This document shows positions 33,243 to 41,046 of a stretch of 64,000 nucleotides of DNA, in pieces. The notes beneath the pieces were generated by a model that saw only the letters and a program-made list of their open reading frames with translations, was not told where the DNA came from and made no database searches. The stretch is from Verrucomicrobiota bacterium (GTDB lineage: Bacteria; Verrucomicrobiota; Verrucomicrobiia; Opitutales; Opitutaceae), in assembly GCA_023426435.1 (NCBI GenBank), contig JAFAAS010000082.1, forward strand, positions 1 to 64,000, in the 5' to 3' direction. The position numbers and the translations under genes were made by a program. Position 1 is the first letter of the stretch; each line of letters opens with the position of its first letter.

Positions 33243-34423
33243 CACTCGCTTCCAAGATTCCTCAACCTTGCGTGCTCGATCCCGCGCCTCCTGCCTCGCG
33301 AGGGCTCACTCCCATCCTGTTGGTTCTCGCGGCGGCCCTCAGTGTCCGGCTGCTTCTGATCGCGTTCGCTCATGCGACCGGCAGCCAGTTCGCCGATCCG
33401 CGTTTTTCCGATGCCGATTCCTTCCTGAAGGTCGCGGCGTCCATCATCGATCGATCGCTCCTAACGGAGCTCACCTTCTATGACACGCGAGTCTTCCCTT
33501 TTTGGCCACTTTGCGAATCCCTCCTGCTAGCGATTGGGCTGTCGGCTCACAGCATTCAGATCGCCACTTTGCTCCTCACCCTCGCTCTGCCATGGATGTA
33601 TTGGCGAAGCGGCGGTCGACCAACTTGCGCCCTGATCCTCGCGCTCTGCCCACCGGCCTGGCTGCTCTCGAGCATCGTGCCAATGAGCGAGGCCGTTTAC
33701 CTGCTCTTGGGTGTCACACTTGTTCTTTGCGTCGTCCACGGCCGATTCGGATGGGCCGGTGTCGCCGCCGGAGCGATGATCGCAACACGCCCTTTTGGCA
33801 TCGCATGGGCATTTCCGCTGATTTGCGCGGCGGGCTGGCAGTCCCTCCAAAGCCGCCAATGGCAGCCCCTCGTCCGCACCTCGCTCGGCTGCGTCGCCGG
33901 TTTCATTCCGTTTTTCGCGACAAACTTGTGGCTCTACGGCGAACTGTTCCGGCAGGTCCGCATCTATTCGGCGCCGTTGGACACACTCAACCTCGATCCA
34001 GCCCGCTATCAGGCACTCGGCCAACCCAAGGGTCATTGGGGCGTGCCTTTCGAGCATGTGCTGATGACTCCGTGGCGGGTGACCGTTCCGTTGTGGAAAA
34101 CAGCCTACGTCTACGCCCATCTCGCCGCTCTGCTTCTGCTCCTGCCCACAGCCATCAAATCGCTTGCGAAAGGCTGGCATGACAGCCGGAGCTGTGCCCG
34201 GTGGATCCTCATCGCGTCCTTCGTGCTCAACAGCGCACTCATCGTCTCGACCGGCCCCTACTGGGGTTTTCACTCCTTCGACCGTTACTTTGTCTGGGGG
34301 CTGCCAGGCGCTTGCGCCGCGTTCGAGACCTTTCCAGCTTCACGCTCATGGCGTTGGTCCCTTCTGCTTGTAATTCCCAGCGTCGCGCTGGCCGCTCTGG
34401 CCATCGTGCAGCGTTCCGGCTGA
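33239..34423 (+). CDS. Polytopic membrane protein, possible GT-C mannosyltransferase-like
   Basis: A 394-residue membrane protein with about nine spans: PILLVLAAALSVRLLLIAFA, IATLLLTLALPWMYW, ALILALCPPAWLLSSIVPMS, VYLLLGVTLVLCVV, FGIAWAFPLICAAGW, SLGCVAGFIPFFATNLWLYG, YVYAHLAALLLLLPTAI, WILIASFVLNSALIVS and LLLVIPSVALAALAIV. After span 1 the loop has ADPRFSDADSFLKVAASI, and the small-residue-plus-Asp pattern there recalls the catalytic loop of GT-C enzymes (PIG-V/DolP-mannose type). PPAWLLSSIVPMSEAVYLLL also resembles PIG-V relatives. Start GTG in a GTGA overlap. Assignment is tentative; no family name is certain. Confidence 0.72.
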   Translation: MTLASKIPQPCVLDPAPPASRGLTPILLVLAAALSVRLLLIAFAHATGSQFADPRFSDADSFLKVAASIIDRSLLTELTFYDTRVFPFWPLCESLLLAIGLSAHSIQIATLLLTLALPWMYWRSGGRPTCALILALCPPAWLLSSIVPMSEAVYLLLGVTLVLCVVHGRFGWAGVAAGAMIATRPFGIAWAFPLICAAGWQSLQSRQWQPLVRTSLGCVAGFIPFFATNLWLYGELFRQVRIYSAPLDTLNLDPARYQALGQPKGHWGVPFEHVLMTPWRVTVPLWKTAYVYAHLAALLLLLPTAIKSLAKGWHDSRSCARWILIASFVLNSALIVSTGPYWGFHSFDRYFVWGLPGACAAFETFPASRSWRWSLLLVIPSVALAALAIVQRSG

Positions 34424-34433
34424 CACCCAATGT

Positions 34434-34997
34434 ATGACGGCTGAACCTCCTTACCTCGGACAAAACTGCGTCACGCCCGACCCTCGGCGCGAGGTTTTGC
34501 TCCGTTGGCTCTGGGCGTTCGTCCAGGCCACGCTCTTCCGCTGGAGCCCTCGTCCGCTTCACGGTTTTCGCGCGCGCCTCCTGAAACTTTTCGGCGCCGA
34601 CATCCCCGACGCCTCCAAGGTCGTCGTCTTCCCCACCGCGCGCATCACCTACCCGTGGCGCATCCGCCTCGAGCCACGCTCCATGGTCGGCCGTCACGTC
34701 ACACTCTACAGTCTCGGTCACATCACACTCCGCCGCGGCGCCAACGTCAGCCAGAACACCCACCTCTGCGCAGGCACGCACGACTTCATGCGTTGGGACA
34801 TGCCGCTTGTCACCGGCCCCATCGTGATCGGCGAAAACGCCTGGATCGGCGCCGACGTTTTTGTCGGCCCCCACGTCACCATCGGCGAACTTTGCGTCGT
34901 CGGCGCCCGCGCCGTCGTCGTTCGCGATCTCCCGCCGCGCAAAATCTGCGTCGGCCACCCGTGCCGTCCCATCAAGGACCGGCTTCCGCCCGCCTGA
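34434..34997 (+). CDS. WcaF-like hexapeptide acetyltransferase
   Basis: A 187-residue left-handed beta-helix acetyltransferase. It has the N-terminal helical segment with LLRWLWAFVQATLFRWSPRP, then LLKLFGADIPDASKVVVFPT, a lead-in characteristic of the WcaF-type colanic-acid acetyltransferases. Hexapeptide turns follow (WRIRLEPRSMVGRHVTLYSL, HITLRRGANVSQNTHLCAGTH, with the active-site His in AGTHD, then IVIGENAWIGADVFVGPHVT). VVVRDLPPRKICVGHPCRPI ends it. The next gene starts on the base after its stop. It most likely acetylates a sugar of the polysaccharide from acetyl-CoA in the cytoplasm. Confidence 0.93.
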   Translation: MTAEPPYLGQNCVTPDPRREVLLRWLWAFVQATLFRWSPRPLHGFRARLLKLFGADIPDASKVVVFPTARITYPWRIRLEPRSMVGRHVTLYSLGHITLRRGANVSQNTHLCAGTHDFMRWDMPLVTGPIVIGENAWIGADVFVGPHVTIGELCVVGARAVVVRDLPPRKICVGHPCRPIKDRLPPA

Positions 34998-36125
34998 ATG
35001 CGCTGCTGCGAAATCGTCCCCAGCCTCGAGGAAAAACACGGCGGACCCAGCAAATCCGTCCTCGCCCTCTCCGAAGCGCTCGGCTCGCTCGGTCCTCAGG
35101 TTTCGCTGCTTTCCACTCATCCGAATTCGTTCGCACGCGCGCCGTCATCTTCGATCGACGTTCGCGTTTTCCAACGCGATCGTCCGCGAGCGATCTGCCC
35201 TTCTTCCGGCCTGCGCCGTCACCTCGATGAACACCCTTTCGACGTCGTTCATCATCACTCGCTCTGGCTGCGCACGCTTCACTACGCGCATCGTCGCGCC
35301 CGCTCGCTGCGCGCTCCCTTCGTGATTTCCCCTCGAGGCATGATGAGCCCTTGGGCTTGGCAACATCACGGCGGGCGCAAACAACTCGTCCGCCATCTCG
35401 TCCACCCAGGCGCATTCGAAGCCGCCGACGGCTGGCATGCGACCAGCCCCGAAGAAGCCGAAGACATTCGCTCCCACGGTTTCAAACAGCCCATCTGCAT
35501 CGCCCCCAATGGCGTCACGATCCCCACCGCCGCCGACTGCTCCGCCGCCGCCGCACACTGGCGCCACGCCTGCCCCGACACCGTCCAGCGCCCCACCGCT
35601 CTTTTCTATTCACGGCTGCATCGCAAGAAACGCGTTCTCGAACTCATCGACCTCTGGCTCGCCCAAGCGCCCCCCGCATGGCTCCTGCTCATCGTCGGCA
35701 CGCCGGAAGAATATACGCCTGCGCAACTCGAGGCCTACGCTCTCCGCCGCTCCGGCGCCGGACGCGTCCGCGCCTTCGATGGCACGGGTGCGCCCCCTCC
35801 GTATTCCGTCGCTTCGCTTTTCATCCTTCCGTCGCACAACGAAAACTTCGGCATGGTGATCGCCGAGTCGCTCGCCCACGCCGTGCCCGTTCTCGTCACC
35901 GACGCCACGCCGTGGTCTCACGTCAACTCACTCGGCTGCGGTTGGTGCGTCCCGTGGGAATCGTTTCCCGACACTCTGCGCCTCGCCCTGACCGAGACCG
36001 ACGATCAACGCGCGCAACGCGGCGTCGTGGGTCGCGACTACGTTCGCCGGGATTTTCCGTGGCACAAATCCGCCGCGGCGTTGCTGCAATTCTATCGCGA
36101 GCTCCGCGAACGCAACGCCGAGTAA
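34998..36125 (+). CDS. Glycosyltransferase family 4
   Basis: A 375-residue GT4 enzyme. It opens CCEIVPSLEEKHGGPSKSVL, matching the GT4 subgroup that has GGP-x-RSV near the N-terminus. FDVVHHHSLWLRTLHYAHR and PFVISPRGMMSPWAW are further subgroup motifs. In the donor half, TALFYSRLHRKKRVLELIDL, VASLFILPSHNENFGMVIAE (E-x7-E) and SLAHAVPVLVTDATPW are clear. It begins immediately after the WcaF-like gene's stop, suggesting the two are co-translated. Donor unknown. Confidence 0.93.
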   Translation: MRCCEIVPSLEEKHGGPSKSVLALSEALGSLGPQVSLLSTHPNSFARAPSSSIDVRVFQRDRPRAICPSSGLRRHLDEHPFDVVHHHSLWLRTLHYAHRRARSLRAPFVISPRGMMSPWAWQHHGGRKQLVRHLVHPGAFEAADGWHATSPEEAEDIRSHGFKQPICIAPNGVTIPTAADCSAAAAHWRHACPDTVQRPTALFYSRLHRKKRVLELIDLWLAQAPPAWLLLIVGTPEEYTPAQLEAYALRRSGAGRVRAFDGTGAPPPYSVASLFILPSHNENFGMVIAESLAHAVPVLVTDATPWSHVNSLGCGWCVPWESFPDTLRLALTETDDQRAQRGVVGRDYVRRDFPWHKSAAALLQFYRELRERNAE

Positions 36126-36132
36126 TCACTCC

Positions 36133-37611
36133 ATGCGCGACCTGAAATACGAACGCGGCGTCAGTGCAGCTCCCAGCCGCAACGCCGCGCACCGCGAACG
36201 CTTCGAGCTCATCGTCGTCGCGCACGTCGCTCTTCTCGTGATCCTGGCTTCGTGGTGGCTCGGAGGAAACTCGCTGAGCGCGCGTCTCGCGCTCTCCCTC
36301 TGGGGCTCGGTCGGCGTTTTGCTGACCGCCATCGGCATCGTCCGTCGACGCTCCCTTCGTCCCGACCTTCAACCGTTCCGCTGGCTGTGGCCATTCGCCC
36401 TGTTCGTCACTCTCGTCGTGGTGAGCGCGTTCAATCCGAGCTTCCGCGAAATCGCGAACGACGACCAAACACTCTACGTCGAATCGGCCAGCGTCCCGGG
36501 ATGGCCCAGTAGCGCTCGTCCCCTTCACTCGTTGCGCACGCTCTGGTTCTTCTCCGCCGTCTATCTCTCCGCCTTCAACCTGCTCGTGTTCGTTCGTCAG
36601 CGACGTTTTCTGCGCGGTCTCTGCATCGTGCTCGTGGCCAACGCCCTCGTCCTCGCGGTCCTCGGCACCCTCCAAAAACTCATGGGCGCCCCGAGCACGT
36701 TCTTCGGCCTGGGTCCGCCGATCCAACCGAAGTTCTTTGCGTCGTTCCTCTATCACAATCACTGGGGCGCGTTCACGTTGTTGATGTCGGCGCTCGCACT
36801 CGGGCTCATCTTCCATTTCTCCCGCCGCTCACAGGCTCGCAACATCTGGCATTCGCCACTCCTGGCCGGCGTCGTAGCCATGCTTTTTCTCGCCGCCACG
36901 GCGCCGCTGAGTGCATCCCGATCGAGCACGATCCTCATGGCGGTCATCCTCGTCGTCGGATTCGCCCACTACCTGCGCAACATTCTGAAGTCCCGCCGGG
37001 CCGCCCGCGCGAACGTGGCTGGCCCGCTCGCCGGCGGCCTCCTCGCCGCCGTCGTCGTGGTAGGCTTCGCACTCTATCTCGCCCAGCCCGTCATCGAACA
37101 CCGCTTCCTCCAGACCCTGGAACAAATCGAGGACGCCCGGCAGGAGACCACCGTCAATTCTCGCGTCGCCCTCTACCGCGACACATGGAACATGGCGCGC
37201 GAAAAGATCTGGTTCGGCTGGGGCATGGGCTCGTATCCAACCGTCTTCTACACGCGCAACACCCAGCGCTACACGCCCGACGGCTTGGAGATCCACTTTC
37301 ACGATGCGCACTCCGACTGGCTCCAGTCCGCCGCCGAAGTAGGGCTCGTCGGCACCGCCCTGCTCGGGCTCTGCGCGCTCGCTCCACTCGTCGCTTGTCG
37401 CCGGGCGTTGAGCCTTTCTCCCTTGGTTGCGTATCCACTTTTCGGTTGCAGCCTGATCGTCCTCTACGCCTGGCTGGAGTTTCCGTTCGGCAACCGCGCC
37501 GTCATCTGCGCCTGGTGGGCCGCCGTTTTCTCGGCCCTCCAATACGCGCGAATTCGCGAACGGCTCGCCGCTCCGTCCCTCGCATCATCCGCCGAGCCGG
37601 TTTCGACATGA
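36133..37611 (+). CDS. O-antigen ligase/polymerase-type membrane protein (Wzy_C/WaaL family)
   Basis: A 492-residue inner-membrane protein with about eleven spans. The region NSRVALYRDTWNMAREKIWF (about residues 340-360), then GWGMGSYPTVF and HFHDAHSDWLQSAAEVGLVG (about residue 395), is the periplasmic Wzy_C loop of O-antigen ligases and some polymerases, with the usual conserved Arg and His. TM examples are LIVVAHVALLVILASWWL, WPFALFVTLVVVSAF, LAGVVAMLFLAATAPLS and LLAAVVVVGFALYLAQP. It may transfer finished chains to a lipid or protein acceptor or act as a second polymerase. It is the second Wzy-superfamily protein in the locus. It starts seven bases after the GT4 stop and ends in an ATGA overlap. 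Confidence 0.88.
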   Translation: MRDLKYERGVSAAPSRNAAHRERFELIVVAHVALLVILASWWLGGNSLSARLALSLWGSVGVLLTAIGIVRRRSLRPDLQPFRWLWPFALFVTLVVVSAFNPSFREIANDDQTLYVESASVPGWPSSARPLHSLRTLWFFSAVYLSAFNLLVFVRQRRFLRGLCIVLVANALVLAVLGTLQKLMGAPSTFFGLGPPIQPKFFASFLYHNHWGAFTLLMSALALGLIFHFSRRSQARNIWHSPLLAGVVAMLFLAATAPLSASRSSTILMAVILVVGFAHYLRNILKSRRAARANVAGPLAGGLLAAVVVVGFALYLAQPVIEHRFLQTLEQIEDARQETTVNSRVALYRDTWNMAREKIWFGWGMGSYPTVFYTRNTQRYTPDGLEIHFHDAHSDWLQSAAEVGLVGTALLGLCALAPLVACRRALSLSPLVAYPLFGCSLIVLYAWLEFPFGNRAVICAWWAAVFSALQYARIRERLAAPSLASSAEPVST

Positions 37612-38471
37612 CCGACCGCTGCCCCATCTCGATTCTCATCCCCGCGAAAAACGAGCGCGCCAACATCGAGGCCTGCATCGCCTCCGCCGCCTTCGCCGAC
37701 GAGATCGTCGTCGTCGACTCCGGCAGCACCGACGGCACGCGCGAACTCGCCGAATCGCTCGGCGCCCGCGTCGTCGATTTCCAGTGGAACGGCCGCTTCC
37801 CCAAAAAGAAAAACTGGGCGCTCGCCCATGTCCCCTGGCGCCACGACTGGGTCTTCATTCTCGACGCCGACGAACGCATCACGCCCGAACTCGCCGACGA
37901 ACTCCGCCAGATCGTCGCCTCGCCCTCCGCCGACGGCTACTACGTCAACCGTCGCTTCTGGTTCATCGACGGCTGGCTTCGCCATTGCGGCTACTATCCC
38001 AGCTGGAATCTCCGTTTCTTCCGCCATGCGCTGGGTCGCTACGAGGAATTCCCCCACGCCGCCGACACCGCTTCGGGCGACAACGAAGTGCACGAACACG
38101 TCATCCTTCGCGGACGCAGCGCACATCTCCGCGGCGAGATGGAGCACTACGCGTTTCCAACCATCTCCATCTGGGTCGAAAAGCACAACCGCTACAGCAA
38201 CTGGGAGGCACGTCTTCTCGCCTCCGGCGGACACGACTCCGTCCACCACGCCAGCCAGCTCACTCCCGCTCTCGCTCGCAAACGCCGCCTCAAGCAACTC
38301 GCGCGTCGCCTTCCCTTCCGCCCTCTTCTCCGCTTCTTCTACCACTACATTTACCGCCTCGGCTTCCTCGACGGCTATCGTGGTTTCGTCTTCTGCCGGC
38401 TCATGGGGTTCTACGAGTTCCTGAACTGCACCAAGGCCAGCGAGCTCCGCCGCACGGTCCCGCGTTCCTGA
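37608..38471 (+). CDS. Glycosyltransferase family 2 (WaaE/KdtX-like)
   Basis: A 287-residue GT2 enzyme. PISILIPAKNERANIEACIA, DEIVVVDSGSTDGTRELAES and the metal site HDWVFILDADERITPELADE near residue 85 are followed by GYYVNRRFWFIDGWLRHCGY and a glutamate/histidine-rich VHEHVILRGRSAHLRGEMEH. This block order, with the long C-terminal basic helices, is the LPS core WaaE/KdtX subgroup (beta-1,4-glucosyltransferases). It starts in an ATGA overlap with the ligase-type gene and ends TGATG with the next GT4. The donor is not proven to be glucose. Confidence 0.92.
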   Translation: MTDRCPISILIPAKNERANIEACIASAAFADEIVVVDSGSTDGTRELAESLGARVVDFQWNGRFPKKKNWALAHVPWRHDWVFILDADERITPELADELRQIVASPSADGYYVNRRFWFIDGWLRHCGYYPSWNLRFFRHALGRYEEFPHAADTASGDNEVHEHVILRGRSAHLRGEMEHYAFPTISIWVEKHNRYSNWEARLLASGGHDSVHHASQLTPALARKRRLKQLARRLPFRPLLRFFYHYIYRLGFLDGYRGFVFCRLMGFYEFLNCTKASELRRTVPRS

Positions 38472-39661
38472 TGGCGCGTCTCGTCTTCTTCAACCGCTTC
38501 TACTGGCCCGACGAGCCGGCCACCGCGCAACTGCTCGTCGATCTCGCCGAAGCCCTCGCCGCCGACGGACACGAAGTGTCGGTGGTGACGAGCCTCCCCG
38601 CCAACTCCCCTGTTTCCGAGGAACGCAATCGGGTCCGCGTCCATCGCGTGCGATCCCTCCGGGTCCGGACATCGGGCATCCTTTCTCGTATCCTGGATCT
38701 GGTGACATTCTATCCGGGCGCCTTCCTGCTGCTTCTTCGACGCGTGAGACGCGGAGATGTTCTCGTCTCCATGACCGACCCTCCGCTCAGCGGCATCCTC
38801 GCCGCCGCGGTCGCGAAGTTGCGCGGCGCCAAACTCGTTCACTGGGTTCAAGACATCTACCCCGAAATCGCCGTCCTCCTGACACGCCAACGCTGGTTGT
38901 TGACGTTTCTGCCCGCTCGCGACGCCGCCTGGCGTGCAGCGCGCGCATGTTTCGTTCCCGGCGAAACGATGGCCAACGCGCTTCATTCTGCCCGCGTTCC
39001 TCCGTCGCGGATCATCGTCTCACCGAACTGGGCGCCGGCCGGCCTCCGGCCTCCCGACGCCCAAAGCGTCGCTGCACTGCGCGCCCGCTGGAATCTCTCC
39101 GGCAAATTCGTCGCCGTTTACTCGGGCAACCTCGGCCGCGTTCACGACCTCGCCCCGCTCATCGAGGTTGCATCCCTGCTCCAGCACGATCCGACCTTCG
39201 CCCTCGTTTTCATCGGAGGCGGTGCCGGCCGCGAACCGCTTCATCGCGCGATTCAACAACGCCGGCTCACCAACGTTCATCTCCACCCCGCCCAACCTCG
39301 AGCCCACCTCTCGGTGTCGCTCGGAGTCGGCGATGTTCATTTCGTCACGCTCAAACCGGGCGCCGAGCGCGCCGTGTTTCCGAGCAAGCTCTACGGCATC
39401 GCTCAAATCGGCTGTCCGGTGATCTTCATCGGCTCACCCGATTCCGACGTCGCCCGCAACATCATGGATCATCGATGGGGGGCCGTCTTCACTCGCGACG
39501 AAGCGCCTGCAATCGCCGCCTGGCTTTCCCGCTTGCGCGCCGATCCGCATCAACACGCCCAACTTTCCGCCGCGGCGCTCGCCTTCGCTCCGCACGGACA
39601 AGCACACGCGCTGCAACAGTGGCGCCAATTCCTGGCCACTCCCGCGCTTGCCGATGCCTAG
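38471..39661 (+). CDS. Glycosyltransferase family 4 (WcaI/WbuB-like)
   Basis: A 396-residue GT4 enzyme. The start RLVFFNRFYWPDEPATAQLL is diagnostic of the WbuB/WcaI-type group (FxPxxxxTAQLLxDLA). DVLVSMTDPPLSGILAAAVA and KLVHWVQDIYPEIAVLL near residue 125 support it. The donor domain has VAVYSGNLGRVHDLAPLIEV, LVFIGGGAGREPLHRAI and SVSLGVGDVHFVTLKPGAER (the GT4 site in this group lacks a classic E-x7-E), then SKLYGIAQIGCPVIFIGSPD. Twenty-one bases separate it from the sugar-phosphate transferase gene. WbuB-type enzymes often act early in chain building, which fits this neighbour. Confidence 0.93.
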   Translation: MARLVFFNRFYWPDEPATAQLLVDLAEALAADGHEVSVVTSLPANSPVSEERNRVRVHRVRSLRVRTSGILSRILDLVTFYPGAFLLLLRRVRRGDVLVSMTDPPLSGILAAAVAKLRGAKLVHWVQDIYPEIAVLLTRQRWLLTFLPARDAAWRAARACFVPGETMANALHSARVPPSRIIVSPNWAPAGLRPPDAQSVAALRARWNLSGKFVAVYSGNLGRVHDLAPLIEVASLLQHDPTFALVFIGGGAGREPLHRAIQQRRLTNVHLHPAQPRAHLSVSLGVGDVHFVTLKPGAERAVFPSKLYGIAQIGCPVIFIGSPDSDVARNIMDHRWGAVFTRDEAPAIAAWLSRLRADPHQHAQLSAAALAFAPHGQAHALQQWRQFLATPALADA

Positions 39662-39682
39662 CCCCGCTTCTAGGCACGTTCG

Positions 39683-41044
39683 ATGACTACGCCGCGAAAG
39701 GTCTTTCTCGCGCTCGCCCTGCTCGATGCGGCGTCGGTCTTCGTTGTTTTCAATCTGGTGAGTTTCGCGCGCGGAGTCTCCGTGGGGCCGCTGATCGTGT
39801 CGGCGCTGATCGTGCCTTATCTGATCCTTACTTTCGCGATCTACCTCATCGACGGCTACCGCTCGCGCACGGACATGCTGAGCCTCGACTACACGAGCGA
39901 GCACGTGATCGCCCTGCTCAGCGCCTTGCTCGCCACGCTCCTGCTGACGTTCGTGATCTTCCCCGCCGGCTATGAGCTGCAATCCAGCCGTGTTGTCATC
40001 GCGCTCAGCTACGTCGTCCTCATTCCGTTTACCCTCACCTACCGCCGGATTCTCTGCCAACGCATGGAAAGGGTCCGCACGTCGCGCAGCATCGTTTTCA
40101 TCGGCGACGAATCCAGCTACGAAGCCTTCCGCGCCGAATGCGAGCGACTCGAGATGGTGCAACCCCTCATCTACGCCACTGTCGCTTCGCCGCCCGACGC
40201 GCTCCCCTCGCCCGCCACTCGCCCTTTTGCCACCGTGATCGACGGCGCCCTCACCGGCGAAATCCCCGTCGAAGCCATCGTCCTCCGCGAAAGCGCCCGC
40301 GAGCTCCAGCCCGAGGTGTCGCGCAAACTCGTCGAACTCTACTTCGACGGCCTTCCCACTTACACCTTGGAATTGTTTCACCAGGTCTACTGGCGAAAAA
40401 TCCCGCTCTACCGTCTCAACCAAACCTGGCTCTTCCAGGAAGGCTTTCCGATCGCGCGTGAACCTGTCTTCGAACGCCTCAAACGCGCTACCGACATCGT
40501 GCTTGCCTCCGTCGGCATCGCCCTGGCCGCGCCCATCGTGCTCCTCGGCGCGCTCGCCGTCTGGCTCGAAAGCGGCCGCCCCATTTTCTTCAAACAGAAA
40601 CGCATCGGTCGAAACCAAGTCCCGTTCGTCGTCCGGAAACTTCGCTCGATGCGTGTCGGTTCAGAAAAGGGAGATCTCTATACGCGGGCCGACGACCAGC
40701 GCGTCACCCGCGTCGGCCGCTTCCTGCGCGCCACGCGCATCGACGAATTCCCCCAGCTTTGGAACGTCCTTCGCGGTGACATGAGCCTCATCGGTCCTCG
40801 CGCCGAATGGGACCGCCTCGTCGAAAACTACCAGCGCGAAATCCCCTGCTACCACTTCCGCCATCTCGTCAAACCCGGCATCACCGGCTGGGCGCAGATC
40901 AACTATCCTTACGGCGCCAGCACCGAGGACACCCTGCGCAAACTCGAATACGACCTCTACTACATCCGCCACTTCTCCTTCCGCCTCGATGCCGCGATCA
41001 TCCTGAAGACGATTCACGTGATGCTCTTTGGCAAAGGCCGCTGA
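39683..41044 (+). CDS. Polyprenyl-phosphate sugar-1-phosphate transferase (bacterial sugar transferase family)
   Basis: A 453-residue initiating transferase that moves a sugar-1-phosphate from a nucleotide sugar to undecaprenyl phosphate. The N-terminal part has about four spans (FLALALLDAASVFVVFNLV, LIVSALIVPYLILTFAIYLI, VIALLSALLATLLLTFVIF, VVIALSYVVLIPFTL) and a Rossmann-like region. From residue 266 the catalytic domain has KRATDIVLASVGIALAAPIV (re-entrant helix), QKRIGRN, KLRSMR, LRATRIDEFPQLWNVLRGD and MSLIGPR, then KPGITGWAQINYPYGAS. All signature blocks of the WbaP/WcaJ/PssY family are intact. It sits near the end of the run, not the start. The nucleotide sugar cannot be read from the sequence. 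Confidence 0.95.
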   Translation: MTTPRKVFLALALLDAASVFVVFNLVSFARGVSVGPLIVSALIVPYLILTFAIYLIDGYRSRTDMLSLDYTSEHVIALLSALLATLLLTFVIFPAGYELQSSRVVIALSYVVLIPFTLTYRRILCQRMERVRTSRSIVFIGDESSYEAFRAECERLEMVQPLIYATVASPPDALPSPATRPFATVIDGALTGEIPVEAIVLRESARELQPEVSRKLVELYFDGLPTYTLELFHQVYWRKIPLYRLNQTWLFQEGFPIAREPVFERLKRATDIVLASVGIALAAPIVLLGALAVWLESGRPIFFKQKRIGRNQVPFVVRKLRSMRVGSEKGDLYTRADDQRVTRVGRFLRATRIDEFPQLWNVLRGDMSLIGPRAEWDRLVENYQREIPCYHFRHLVKPGITGWAQINYPYGASTEDTLRKLEYDLYYIRHFSFRLDAAIILKTIHVMLFGKGR

Positions 41045-41046
41045 CC